DNA of 30,412 nucleotides. Origin: Coemansia sp. RSA 922 (Eukaryota; Kickxellomycota; Kickxellomycetes; Kickxellales; Kickxellaceae). Under the pieces are notes generated by a model that saw only the letters and a program-made list of their open reading frames with translations, was not told the origin of the DNA and did no database searches. How positions within the stretch are numbered: the first letter of the stretch is position 1; each line of letters begins with the position of its first letter. Positions 1 through 8,145 of this stretch are shown in pieces. The stretch spans positions 1-30,412 of the forward strand of contig JANBQS010000151.1 in NCBI GenBank assembly GCA_027577415.1. The letters run 5' to 3'. Made by a program: the position numbers and the translations under genes.

Positions 1-165
1 CTCATGTTGTTGTACAGCGCCCAGTACAGAGGATAGAAGAGGAAGACCTTGCAAGCACGCAAGCTACGCTGGAGACCAATGACAAACTCGTCGTTCCACT
101 CGACGTTCTCAGCTCCCAGTGCGCCGTCCAGCCAGTGCGCCTGTCCCTCCTTCTTGTTCTTGCGC
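1..165. repeat. 165-bp tract identical to 4491-4655 (PTR2 copies 1 and 2)
   Basis: Read base by base, 1-165 matches 4491-4655 with no difference. From 166 onward the two genes differ at many, mostly third-codon, positions. The tract runs off the window start, so its full length is unknown. The sharp boundary inside coding sequence is typical of gene conversion between paralogues. Confidence 0.9.
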
Positions 166-1025
166 ACATACCACATGCAATGCCAGACCTTGGTTAATAC
201 AGTTCCTTGGGGTTTCGTTTTGATGTAGTGCTTGGATCTGGCAATAAATACAACTATACTGATGAAGAATACAATCGCTGGAACTGTAAAGGCCATAGCA
301 TAGGAATGGAGCTTAGCTACTTGAGGGCAGATAAGTTGGCCGAAAAGTGTGCCGATATTAATAGACCAGTAAAAGTAACAGAAACCGCGTTCGATAGTCA
401 GCTTGCTGTCCTCGTAAACGCCCGGAACCTTGGTCACTTTGTATCCAAGAGGAATCTGTTTGGCCATAAACGAAGAAACATTTGCCTTGATGCCGCCTGT
501 TTCAAACCCGATAAAGAGAAATACCGAGATACCGAATCCCGCCAGTCCATATCCGCGATCAACGGAATAGTCGGTCGACGAAATGGCCAGTAGAACAAAC
601 CCAATAAAGTAGAGCGAGGCAAAGACCAAGATAGTTTTAAACTTTCCTAGCCACTGGTCAGCAATAACGGCGCCAAGAATGGTAGTTCCATAGGACATAA
701 ACTGTGTGCCACGATTCAACGCTATTGCTTGGGGTTTGTTCTGGTGGAGTATCTTTTGGAGGTATATCGTAAACATAAGCGACCCACCGTAGTGCGCAAA
801 CCGCTCGCAGAGCTCCATGATAACTACTAGTAGTGTCCATATAGATAGCTTGCCGGGAATCGTCCTCACCATATCGTCTGGCGGCCGTATAACGTCAACA
901 TCGTCGTCTGCGTAATCAAAGGAATATCTGCCATACGATTCGCCTCCCGAGTCATTGCCAGAGTCGATGCTGGCTCTCCTGGGACTGGTAATCAGCGCTT
1001 CTCGATCAGGGGACCGAGTTGTCAT
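1..1025 (-). CDS. PTR2: PTR2-type proton-coupled oligopeptide transporter, copy 1 (C-terminus cut by window start)
   Basis: This is a plasma-membrane symporter of the POT/PTR2 family, importing di- and tripeptides with protons. The frame is open from the ATG at 1023-1025 to the window edge, giving 341 codons with no stop. An acidic, serine-rich N-tail of about 55 residues precedes TM1. Visible family motifs are MELCERF (ExxER proton-coupling motif), GAVIADQWLG (PTR2 signature 1) and FYWSIN (PTR2 signature 2). Outside a 165-bp tract at its cut end it is roughly 75% identical in protein to copy 2 at 3878-5503, with A/T-richer third positions. Two family positions differ from copy 2: ERFAHYG for ERFAYYG, and FETGGIK for FGTGGIK. 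It lies 420 bp downstream of gene A on the same strand. Family assignment is firm; substrate and activity are not shown by sequence. Confidence 0.93.
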   Translation of the reverse strand, partial: MTTRSPDREALITSPRRASIDSGNDSGGESYGRYSFDYADDDVDVIRPPDDMVRTIPGKLSIWTLLVVIMELCERFAHYGGSLMFTIYLQKILHQNKPQAIALNRGTQFMSYGTTILGAVIADQWLGKFKTILVFASLYFIGFVLLAISSTDYSVDRGYGLAGFGISVFLFIGFETGGIKANVSSFMAKQIPLGYKVTKVPGVYEDSKLTIERGFCYFYWSINIGTLFGQLICPQVAKLHSYAMAFTVPAIVFFISIVVFIARSKHYIKTKPQGTVLTKVWHCMWYVRKNKKEGQAHWLDGALGAENVEWNDEFVIGLQRSLRACKVFLFYPLYWALYNNM

Positions 1026-1445
1026 AAGGCTTACAATGTCGTACTTTTAGTGGATATATGTCTTTTTTTGCTAAACAACAACAGGTTGGACCTTTTGATA
1101 AACAAAAAAATAAAGAGAGAAATAAGAGAAAAAAGATGCAACACTATGCCCTGGCTAGGATAAAGGCAAGTAGTCAGTGTCTAATAAAGATGAAATAAAT
1201 GAAGATGACAGTTAGCTTGGCCCTTGAATATCCCGCTTGACTAGCCATGCAGACCAAAGAAGTACCCTGCAGGTGGCAGTTATAGCTCCGATTCATGGGT
1301 TCTTGATCATTTGGATGTCTGATTGACAAAAAAATAACAAATAAATGACCCTTGCCCCCTTCTTGAACTTGGCTCCAGATATGCTGCTGCTAGCTTTAAA
1401 GAAACTGCAATCCGATATGCCGATACTTGTTGCTTATTGGTCTGT
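1026..1445. other. Intergenic: 3' flank of gene A and upstream region of PTR2 copy 1
   Basis: No gene is supported here. The segment lies between two minus-strand genes, so it is both the 3' flank of gene A and the promoter region of PTR2 copy 1. From about 1056 to 1445 it matches, inverted, the 3' flank of gene B (9213-9600) at about 93% by hand count over the gene-proximal 316 bases. An AT-rich stretch with several AATAAA-like words lies at 1105-1200. Confidence 0.7.
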
Positions 1446-2123
1446 TCAGGCTTCAGCATCAGTGAGGGGCTTGGGCTTAAAAATGTATATAATTTCGACA
1501 CGAGGATGAATCACTCCGTATTTGCCCATGAATACCTCCAGAGTATCCAACAGAGTATTCCTTGCTTCCTTGTTATAATCGGGGTCAAAGCGACACTTTT
1601 CGTATACAGAAAGCTTTGCTCTAAGCGAAACTAGTTCATATTTTTCACAATTTGCGGCAATGTAATCAGAAATATCCTTGTTATCGGTGGTAAACTTCGT
1701 CACAGAGTCGTTAATAGTAGCCTCTCTGTGTAAAGTTTCTTTCAGCGTTTTTAAAACAAACGGTTCAACTTCAAGAAAGATACCAGTGACAACGTTTATT
1801 GTTTGGACAAGTGTAAGCTGCAGATTTGTAACATATTTCCTTATTACAATTTCATCTTGGCCATTGCCATGGCGAGTTATATTTATTTCTACACCCGACA
1901 TCAGTTCAAGAACCTTATATAAATCATTGAGCTCCTTATCGCCCTTGTATAGTTTATATTCCATGTACTCCACATGTTCCCCTAAAAGGGGCTTCAATAG
2001 GGCTTTAATAGTTGTAATATTGGCTTCATGATTGTACCTATAGCCATGAATCGGAAGCACTTTTCCGTTGGGCATCGTAAAATCGATATCAACTTGTACT
2101 GGCTCATTGAAGGGGAGATCCAT
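1446..2123 (-). CDS. Gene A: unrecognised 225-aa protein, predicted ubiquitin-like N-terminal domain
   Basis: I do not recognise this family. The ATG at 2121-2123 is chosen because gene B aligns from the same methionine (MDLP / MDFP) and a TATA box sits about 125 bp upstream. Residues 8-82 follow a ubiquitin-like order: a beta hairpin (VDIDFTMPNGKVLPI), a helix (TTIKALLKPLLGE), a strand with YKLYKGDKEL, and a final strand (VEINI) after a short LYKVLELM turn. Residues 97-225 are a second alpha/beta unit with a helix near TLLDTLEVFMGKYG and a last strand VEIIYIFKPK. There is no signal peptide or membrane segment, so it is probably cytosolic or nuclear. It is about 50-55% identical to gene B and distantly related to gene C. 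The fold call is inference from pattern only. Confidence 0.85.
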   Translation of the reverse strand: MDLPFNEPVQVDIDFTMPNGKVLPIHGYRYNHEANITTIKALLKPLLGEHVEYMEYKLYKGDKELNDLYKVLELMSGVEINITRHGNGQDEIVIRKYVTNLQLTLVQTINVVTGIFLEVEPFVLKTLKETLHREATINDSVTKFTTDNKDISDYIAANCEKYELVSLRAKLSVYEKCRFDPDYNKEARNTLLDTLEVFMGKYGVIHPRVEIIYIFKPKPLTDAEA

Positions 2124-2229
2124 CTTCACAAAATAAATTGCTATTGTAGTAGTAATTGGGCTTAGCTGTGGTGAGAAAAAGAAATAAGCAGTTGTGAATG
2201 ATGTTGTCAAGAGAGGTAGGAGGCTTTAT

Positions 2230-2257
2230 GGTGGGAATTCCTCTCCTCTTTTTATAG
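2230..2257 (-). promoter_or_regulatory. TATA-type core promoter of gene A
   Basis: On the coding strand this reads CTATAAAAAGAGG, then AGAGG, then AATTCCCACC. It ends 106 bp before the ATG. It matches the gene B promoter at all but one base, and shares CTATAAA, GAGG and CCCACC with gene F. The CCCACC block, about 25-30 bp past the TATA box, is where transcription would be expected to start. Confidence 0.8.
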
Positions 2258-2404
2258 GACGTGGCCCTTGCGATGATGTCATCCAGCAGGCATTTTTTCA
2301 GTGTTGAATGGTTTGTTCCCCCAAACGACGCAACAGGAAGAGAACTTGCTACAAAGACCGCAATCATGCCAACTGTGCTCCTCTTGTCATTGAAACAAGG
2401 ACAT
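2258..2404. other. Upstream region of gene A before the tandem repeats
   Basis: No gene is supported. The segment is weakly alignable with the region upstream of gene B (8255-8397), sharing GGCATGATTGC and GGAGCAC words. It is much more diverged than the core promoter and leader. Confidence 0.6.
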
Positions 2405-2760
2405 GTACTTCCCCCACAGGCATCTGTTTTTAAAGCCGACATGAGGCTTTGTGAACATGTCAATGATGCCCTTTGCACTACCTACTCCGTCCTCTTTTAC
2501 AATTAGCACAAGGCTTTGTGGGTTTCCATGACGTACTTTCCCCCACAGACATCTGTTTTTACAGCTGACATGAGACTTTGCGAACATGTCCATGACGTAA
2601 TTCGCACTGTCCTGCTTTATCCCCTTTTACAATTAGCGTAAGGCTTTGTGGGTGTCCATGACGTACTTTTCCCCACAGACATCTGTTTTTACAGCTGACA
2701 TGAGACTTTGTAAACGTTTCCATGACGTAATTCTTACTGTCCTGCTTTATCCATTTCTTG
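2405..2760. repeat. Imperfect tandem repeats (~128-130 bp unit, about 2.8 copies) with TGACGTA motifs
   Basis: Units begin at GTACTT near 2405, 2533 and 2663, giving periods of 128 and 130 bp. Each later unit is itself two 64-66 bp halves starting CCATGACGTA. TGACGTA occurs at 2529, 2593, 2659 and 2723 (spacing 64, 66, 64), and two of these read TGACGTAA, a CRE/ATF-type site. The first unit has lost the motifs (TGATGCC at the corresponding place). The array lies about 270-500 bp upstream of the gene A TATA box and downstream of gene C. Short open frames across it are by-products of the repeat. Confidence 0.85.
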
Positions 2761-2843
2761 AAGACCTGATGTGCACTGTTTTTATTGTTGAAAATTTGAG
2801 GCAATTAACCTCTCAATAGTACTTAAATATAATCTTTTCTACT

Positions 2844-3479
2844 TTAATCATCAGCAATTCTGTGCCGAAACTTGTACTCAATGGTGATCACGGCGTGCTG
2901 AAGAAGGCCATACTCATCTTTTAGCCCATCGAGTACCTCAAGTATAGTTTTGCTAGCAGAGGAACGAGTTGTGTAATTCACATTAATACCGAGTGCCCTG
3001 ACAACAAACGAGTCAAAATCGCAGTACTGACCTATACTGTAAATGAGCTCGTTTAGCTCGCTGTTGCTACTTTTACCTATATACGATTCCAATCTGTCGC
3101 TGGTCCTAGCTTCATTAAACACAAAACTCGTGTCTTTACGTTCTGGATTCTGATTGTTTGCAAACTTTACATTGGTAGTGATGGTAATGAACTCGACAAG
3201 TTTAAATTCAAGCGCCTGCGAGTAAGGATATGACCTGCTTAAAAGGCTACCATCCGGAACCCCCAAAAGTTCGACAATACCTTTGCTTGCACCGACCTCT
3301 TCCGACTTGTAGTATAGTTTGTATTTGATTAGTCCGGGAACTCTATTGCCCAAGCGCCTCATAATTCTACTCACTTTTGTGCAGTTGTCAAATTCAAACT
3401 CGGTCATTCTGAGTACTTTCTTACTAGGCATGCTAATGAAAACCGTAGTCGTGGCAATCTTGTTGGAGGGGAGGTGCAT
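2844..3479 (-). CDS. Gene C: unrecognised 211-aa protein, divergent paralogue of genes A and B
   Basis: The family is not recognised. The ATG at 3477-3479 is supported because the N-terminus aligns with gene A (MHLPSNK against MDLPFNE, then MPSKKVL against MPNGKVL). The same order of elements follows: an early hairpin, a helix, a strand with KYKLYYKSEEV (gene A: EYKLYKGDKEL), a short KGIVELLGV turn, and at the C-terminus a helix TILEVLDGLKDEYG followed by a strand VITIEYKFRHR. No signal peptide or membrane segment is seen. It is on the same strand as gene A and PTR2 copy 1, has its own TATA-type promoter, and its 3' side borders the repeat array. Kinship with A/B is clear by eye but identity is low, so the functional relation is open. 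Confidence 0.82.
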   Translation of the reverse strand: MHLPSNKIATTTVFISMPSKKVLRMTEFEFDNCTKVSRIMRRLGNRVPGLIKYKLYYKSEEVGASKGIVELLGVPDGSLLSRSYPYSQALEFKLVEFITITTNVKFANNQNPERKDTSFVFNEARTSDRLESYIGKSSNSELNELIYSIGQYCDFDSFVVRALGINVNYTTRSSASKTILEVLDGLKDEYGLLQHAVITIEYKFRHRIADD

Positions 3480-3576
3480 GTTTGTACGCTAATGAATGAG
3501 CTTATATTGATGGTGGATAGGTGTAGGGAAAAGCTATAAATTAGTGGAGAATGTCGGCGAGAGAGATGCTTCAAAA

Positions 3577-3615
3577 GGGCGTCTCTGCTTTATAGCGTGC
3601 AACACTCACAGTCAA
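3577..3615 (-). promoter_or_regulatory. TATA-type core promoter of gene C with upstream TTGACTG
   Basis: Coding-strand order is TTGACTG (complement of 3609-3615), then CTATAAAGCAGAGACGCCC ending at 3577, then 97 bp of leader to the ATG. It has the CTATAAA, GAG and CCC elements of the shared design but lacks the full CCCACC. Confidence 0.7.
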
Positions 3616-3877
3616 GTGTCCCCGTGCCTACACCTTGCCCCAAGCGCCTAGTCAGCTGGTCTGGATTCCAGTCATGGGTGCAACTTCGTGGCTATATACT
3701 GTTAAGGCCGTAATCATACACAAGGTATCCACAGTCGACATCCAAGCACATGTTGTTGTTGTTTTATCATAGGATACTCCCAGCTGACACGCAAATCAAG
3801 CAAGTACACAAAAACATTGAGGTGGTATAGATTGTTTTTTGACATATTTTATCAATATAATTTTTGGTATGAAGAAA
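3616..3877. other. Intergenic between gene C and PTR2 copy 2
   Basis: No gene, RNA or repeat is supported. It is the distal upstream region of gene C and the 3' flank side of PTR2 copy 2, whose stop lies at 3878-3880. Confidence 0.6.
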
Positions 3878-5503
3878 TTACGAGTGGAATTGTTCCTGCT
3901 CGGCGAGCGCCACATCATAGTGGCGGAAGCAGAAGTAAAATACAACAGACATGACACCCAGAACAGCAGTCTCGGCAGCAAACACGTAAAGGACCTGAGG
4001 ATCACCACCCCAAATGGCCAGAATCAAGCCAATAAGGGCACCACCGCAGTTAGTGAACAGGAACACAGCGGTAAGAACAGACTTGAGCTCAGCGGGAGCC
4101 TGGCTGAAAGCAAACTCGAGACCAGTAACCGAGGCAAAGATCTCAGAGATAGCCACGGCAGCATAGGGGACGATCTGGAACCAAACGCTAATATCGTTAG
4201 TCGCGCCAACCGGAACGTCAGGTCCAGTGAAATCGTAGTAGGGGCCCTTGGTGTAGATAATCTTCTGGAGCACAGTGACGTAGATAAAGCCGCAGACGAC
4301 GATAACGAATCCGGTGGTGATACGGGCAATGGGGCCCATGCGCAGACCACAGCGGCGGAGGAGAGGGAAGACAAAGTTGTCAAAGATCGGGATAGAGATG
4401 ACGAGAACCAAGCTGTTAACGACGTTGAGCTGGTCGACCGAAAGCCATCCAGGACGCTTCATGGTCAGACCCTGGTTGATAAAGTTGTCGCTCATGTTGT
4501 TGTACAGCGCCCAGTACAGAGGATAGAAGAGGAAGACCTTGCAAGCACGCAAGCTACGCTGGAGACCAATGACAAACTCGTCGTTCCACTCGACGTTCTC
4601 AGCTCCCAGTGCGCCGTCCAGCCAGTGCGCCTGTCCCTCCTTCTTGTTCTTGCGCGCGTACCGCATGCAACGCCAGACCTTGGTCAACACGGTTCCCTGA
4701 GGCTTCTTTTTAATGTAGCGCTTGGATCCAGCAACAAACACGACGATACCGACGAAGAAAACAATCGCAGGGATCATGAAGGCCATGGCGTACGACTTGT
4801 TCTTAGCCACCTGTGGGCAGATAAGTTGGCCGATAAAGGCACCGAGATTGATAGACCAGTAAAAGTAACGGAAACCGCGCTCGATAGTCAGCTTGCTGTC
4901 CTCGTAAACGCCGGGAGTCTTGGTGGGCCTGTATCCGAGAGGAATCTGCTCAGCCATGAACGAAGAGACGTTAGACTTGATACCACCGGTACCGAAACCG
5001 ATAAAGGCGAATACCGAGATACAGAATCCAGCGAGACCAAAGCCGCCGTCAATCGAAAAGTCAGCCGACGAGATAGTCAGCAGAATAAGGCCGACGAGGT
5101 AGAGCGAAGCGAAGATCAGAATAGTCTTGAATTTTCCGAGCCACTGGTCAGCAATAACGGCACCAAGAATAGTAGTCGCATAGGACATAAACTGGTTAAC
5201 GCGGTTCAGCGCAACCGCCTGCGGCTTGCTCTGAAGGAGGATCTTTTGCAGGTAAATGCTGAACATGAGCGACGCGCCATAGTATGCGAACCGCTCGCAG
5301 AGCTCCATGACGACCACGAGCATAGTCCAGACAGAAAGCTTGCCGGGAACCGCGCGAATCATATCCGCCGGTGCCTCAATAACGTTGCTGCCGTCCTTGG
5401 TGACTCCAGGGCCAAACTCGTCGTACGAGTCATCGTAGACGCCGCCGATGGCCTTTTCTTGGCTGGACGTAGATCCTGGCCGGCCCTTTAGCTGAGTAGC
5501 CAT
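3878..5503 (-). CDS. PTR2: PTR2-type proton-coupled oligopeptide transporter, copy 2
   Basis: This is a complete 541-residue POT/PTR2 transporter for di- and tripeptide import at the plasma membrane. The start is the ATG at 5501-5503; the frame extends upstream only through non-ATG codons. Motifs in order are MELCERFAYYG (ExxERFxYY), GAVIADQWLGKFKTI (PTR2 signature 1), FGTGGIKSNVS, and FYWSINLG (PTR2 signature 2). About 12 hydrophobic segments are spread through the protein and a large hydrophilic loop lies mid-protein (KKPQGTVLTKVW to NVEWNDEF), as in fungal PTR2. Third codon positions are rich in G/C compared with copy 1, suggesting strong expression. The first half is about 75% identical to copy 1, and 4491-4655 is identical to it in DNA. 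It lies between genes C and RSA3, with TATA-like sequences upstream at 5645-5657 and 5774-5781. Confidence 0.96.
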   Translation of the reverse strand: MATQLKGRPGSTSSQEKAIGGVYDDSYDEFGPGVTKDGSNVIEAPADMIRAVPGKLSVWTMLVVVMELCERFAYYGASLMFSIYLQKILLQSKPQAVALNRVNQFMSYATTILGAVIADQWLGKFKTILIFASLYLVGLILLTISSADFSIDGGFGLAGFCISVFAFIGFGTGGIKSNVSSFMAEQIPLGYRPTKTPGVYEDSKLTIERGFRYFYWSINLGAFIGQLICPQVAKNKSYAMAFMIPAIVFFVGIVVFVAGSKRYIKKKPQGTVLTKVWRCMRYARKNKKEGQAHWLDGALGAENVEWNDEFVIGLQRSLRACKVFLFYPLYWALYNNMSDNFINQGLTMKRPGWLSVDQLNVVNSLVLVISIPIFDNFVFPLLRRCGLRMGPIARITTGFVIVVCGFIYVTVLQKIIYTKGPYYDFTGPDVPVGATNDISVWFQIVPYAAVAISEIFASVTGLEFAFSQAPAELKSVLTAVFLFTNCGGALIGLILAIWGGDPQVLYVFAAETAVLGVMSVVFYFCFRHYDVALAEQEQFHS

Positions 5504-6813
5504 TGTGCTAATCTTGTAGTGAGCAAGTTCACGTAGGTGTAAGTAGAGGGAGAGGGGGAGCCAGATGGCAAGAAGCAAAAAAGGAGATAAGAATAAAGGT
5601 AAGAAAGGCGCGGTTGTTATATCAAATTAGTACAATTAGAATATGAATATATATAGAAAAAAGTCAATGCGCCGCACAACACTGATGAGATGAATGATGG
5701 CGGGTTATCTAGAGGACAAAGACGAAGAGGAATGCGAGGCTGAAGAAAGTGGGGGAGGGGATTGTGCCATTCCTATTTATATTCACCATTAATTTGGTGG
5801 GGGGCAGGGTTGTCAACGGGGAGCACACGCTCTATGAGCATCTCCGTGAGACGGTTTATTCAGCACGCGGCGGCGCTCCGTGTCCAGAGTGTGCCGCTCC
5901 AAGATGAAAACAGTGGCGCTGTCGTGCGCCCGGCTACTAAAAAAATTTCCTTTCAGGCAAATGAGTGCGTGTTGCGCGTGGTGCAACAACGGCGTGTTCC
6001 ATATTGGGCAAGGGAGATTGGCGGTTCGTGTAACTTAAGAATGCACTGGCGTCCAAAATGCTTCTAGCATTCCGACCGGAGACTACTGATTGTCCTTGAT
6101 TGGCTAGCCTCCGGAGTGTACATCCCCCACCAAAACTAGTATAGGACTAACGCGGCCATGTTCACTAGTCCATTTGTAGTCGTACCAGCTATCGCCAATC
6201 CCCTTCCAATTAGAAAGATCCTCTCCGCTAAAAAATATTAGCTAGCTCTTTTTTTTCTTTTCTCTCTCCGTCCTGCCAGAGTATTCTACTGGATATGGAC
6301 ACGGGATGGGCACAACTTACGCCATTTATAATCCGCCGATTGAGCATCTTTAATGCGCCCATTTGCAAGGTGCTATAGTGGCCACCTCCCGTCAATAGTG
6401 ATCCCCGTTTTTACTTTTTCACGAGTGAGCGCATGGCAAATGGCCGATGAAGCCATCGGCTAGACAACCATGCTTATCGATTGACAATGTACACAAGGCA
6501 AGGCTAAATGAAGCCGAACAGCTGACACATGGACAAGTGTTCTTTTTGGAAGGGAAGCGGGGATCATCGTATGCGATGTGTCCCCCGCTCCCAGATGCAA
6601 AGGTGTGCAAGTGACACCGGTTTGCCTTCCTACAGCAAGTCCCGACTTTGACAAGGCACACGCGGGGGTGCATTCATGAAGCTAAATAGAGACTAAAAAC
6701 ATGCAGTCGATCGTCATACAGTGGTCCGTGGGAGACAAAAAGCTACTTGTTCGGCACAGGTTTTCATTTTTTTTGCGCTTGCCTTTACTCGTGAGAAAAA
6801 AAAAAAAAAAGAT
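5504..6813. other. 1.3-kb intergenic between PTR2 copy 2 and RSA3
   Basis: No convincing gene is seen. The PTR2-proximal part is purine-rich on the plus strand (pyrimidine-rich leader for PTR2) and holds TATA-like words, TATAAATA on the minus strand (complement of 5774-5781) and an AT tract at 5640-5660. Open frames at 5762-6067 (101 codons) and 6419-6673 (84 codons) have no recognisable features and biased, low-complexity composition. A small perfect hairpin (GCCGATG, 4-nt loop, CATCGGC) lies at 6443-6460. Poly-A at 6796-6810 adjoins the RSA3 stop. Confidence 0.6.
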
Positions 6814-7500
6814 TTAGGATGCCTCGTCCACGATCATTTTTTGATCACTGGCCGCAAACGACTGAATACCGGTCTCTAGCGCATCGACCAACAGCTCCAG
6901 CGTCTCGTCATTAATGTCGCCTTCTTTACGCAGAGTATCGAGGTCAGCGCCAAATCCAGTTGTGATATAGTCCATATAAATCTCTTTGAACTTTGCTGCT
7001 ACCCGGATATCAGTCTCGAGTTGGTTGGCGTCTTTACGCTGCTGAACAAGGTCCAGGTTGGTCGCGACGTAGCCCGATAACTCGCCCTCGATCTTTTTCA
7101 AATTGCGCGTGGCATCGCTTTGGTGCTTTGCCAGGTGCTTGATCTCCTTGGGAGTATCGCTGTCTGAGTCGCTATCAGAGTCGCTATCAGAGTCACTGTC
7201 GGAGTCACTCTCAGAGCTGTTGGAGCTGCTATCGGAATCGCTGCCAGACTCGGAGCTGCTCGATTCCATCTTTTTGTCGGATTTTGTGCTCGACTGCGAG
7301 GAATCAGAATCAGAATCAGAACTGGAGCTGGAGCTTGAACTGGAGTCTGACTCTGTCCCTGACTCGGACTCTGCTTCGGACTCTGACGATGAACTGGAGC
7401 TAGAGCTGGAGCTACTTGTGCTTTCGCGACGCTTCCGCTTTGACTCTTTTGTAGTCGCTTTATTCGACTGTTTGCTCTTTACCGCTGCTTTGCTCCCCAT
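6814..7500 (-). CDS. RSA3: RSA3-like ribosome assembly protein with acidic serine tract
   Basis: This is a 228-residue protein starting at the ATG at 7498-7500. Rsa3 is a nucleolar factor associated with early 60S ribosomal subunit assembly. The N-terminus is lysine/arginine-rich (KRKRRES), then residues about 27-115 are almost entirely Ser, Asp and Glu, a nucleolar-type acidic tract encoded by hexamer-like repeats. The C-terminal domain (FKEIYMDYITTGFGADLD, then LRKEGDINDETLELLVDALETG) carries the Rsa3 pattern: an aromatic helix, DDL-like acidic turn, and a leucine-rich helix. The acidic part alone would suggest SRP40/NOPP140, but no SRP40 C-terminal motif is seen. It is divergent with KXD1 across 264 bp. 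Upstream is a poly-A/T run (7606-7621). Confidence 0.85.
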   Translation of the reverse strand: MGSKAAVKSKQSNKATTKESKRKRRESTSSSSSSSSSSSESEAESESGTESDSSSSSSSSSDSDSDSSQSSTKSDKKMESSSSESGSDSDSSSNSSESDSDSDSDSDSDSDSDSDTPKEIKHLAKHQSDATRNLKKIEGELSGYVATNLDLVQQRKDANQLETDIRVAAKFKEIYMDYITTGFGADLDTLRKEGDINDETLELLVDALETGIQSFAASDQKMIVDEAS

Positions 7501-7764
7501 TGTCGATTTGAATATAACTGAATTGAATGACTGCGCACTAGTAGGCGATAAAAAGGAAAATAAAGCGAGACACAGTGGAGCCAAGAACAGATCAACTGTA
7601 GTGTCGAAAAAAAAAAAAAAAACACGCTCTACCATAAAAAGAAAATGTGTAAATCTGATCGGGTGATCATGTAGTACAGTTTTGCTTGTACATGAACGAA
7701 CGCGCGGTTCACACTTGCATTCGTTTTTTTTCGCCTCGCAATTTCTAACTCCTAATTTCATTTC
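7501..7764. promoter_or_regulatory. Bidirectional promoter between RSA3 and KXD1
   Basis: A 264-bp gap separates the two divergent start codons. It contains a 16-base A run at 7606-7621 and pyrimidine-rich sequence just upstream of the KXD1 ATG (TTTTTTTTCGCCTC). No TATA box of the A/B type is present. Confidence 0.6.
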
Positions 7765-8145
7765 ATGGATTCCACATCCGCCTCCCAGAGGCACTCGGTA
7801 CCAACCACCACCACTCCTCTGTCAATAGCCGTACCTGGCCTCCCAGCCCTCGACTTATCCAAAACTCTAAACCTCCAAAAACAGCAGCTAGAGATATACC
7901 GAGAACTTTTAGAAGCATTGGCCGCGTCTGAACAAGAGTCAGCAACGACGTTCCCCGAGCTATCAAAGTCCCTAGTCAACCATATAGGCACCTTGCACAA
8001 GTTGAAAGAGGATTTGCAGGATATATTTACGAGAATTAGAGCCCTTAAAACCCACTTTCGTGGTCAGTATCCTGAAGTCTACGACTATGTTCAGTCATTG
8101 CATGTTGATGAACTGGATGACGAAGACGAGAGTACGCCAGCGTAA
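7765..8145 (+). CDS. KXD1: KxDL-motif protein (KXD1; BLOC-1/BORC-type subunit)
   Basis: A 126-residue protein with the KxDL family core. KXD1 belongs to the endosomal BLOC-1 complex in yeast and to BORC in animals, which act in endosome and lysosome positioning. The motif itself is KEDL at residues 81-84, followed by DIFTRIRALK and then QYPEVYDYV, matching the conserved arrangement of a helix that ends in a YPE/HPE turn. Residues 36-98 are predicted largely coiled-coil (LQKQQLEIYRELLEAL onward). The N-terminus is Ser/Thr/Pro-rich and the C-terminus acidic. The length is typical of fungal members. The ATG at 7765 is the first in frame. It shares a promoter region with RSA3. Confidence 0.88.
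   Translation: MDSTSASQRHSVPTTTTPLSIAVPGLPALDLSKTLNLQKQQLEIYRELLEALAASEQESATTFPELSKSLVNHIGTLHKLKEDLQDIFTRIRALKTHFRGQYPEVYDYVQSLHVDELDDEDESTPA

Larger units (their letters stand above)
1056..2385 (-). repeat. Left arm of a ~1.3-kb inverted duplication (gene A with flanks)
   Basis: This arm contains gene A, its promoter and its 3' flank. It pairs in inverted orientation with about 8255-9600 (gene B). The leader from TATA to ATG is about 92-93% identical and the 3' flank about 93%, while the coding part sampled is only about two-thirds identical. Outer limits are approximate because similarity fades gradually upstream of the promoters. Confidence 0.85.

Noticed and set aside
2387..2804. Short minus-strand frames with repeated SHVSCKNRCLWGK-like words
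   Set aside because: The repeated peptide simply reflects the 128-130 bp DNA repeat read in one frame; there is no start context or shared frame along the array.
3839..5491. 550-codon open frame on the plus strand
   Set aside because: It is the exact antisense of PTR2 copy 2, whose minus-strand frame has clear family motifs. The plus-strand protein is hydrophilic with no domain. It is a by-product of G/C-rich third positions.
6814..7500. SRP40/NOPP140 identity for the Ser/Asp-rich gene
   Set aside because: The Ser-acidic tract fits, but the C-terminus matches Rsa3 and not the SRP40 C-terminal domain.
7103..7666. 187-codon plus-strand frame rich in Leu, Ser and Glu
   Set aside because: It is the complement of the RSA3 Ser/Asp repeat; repeats of this kind stay open in several frames.
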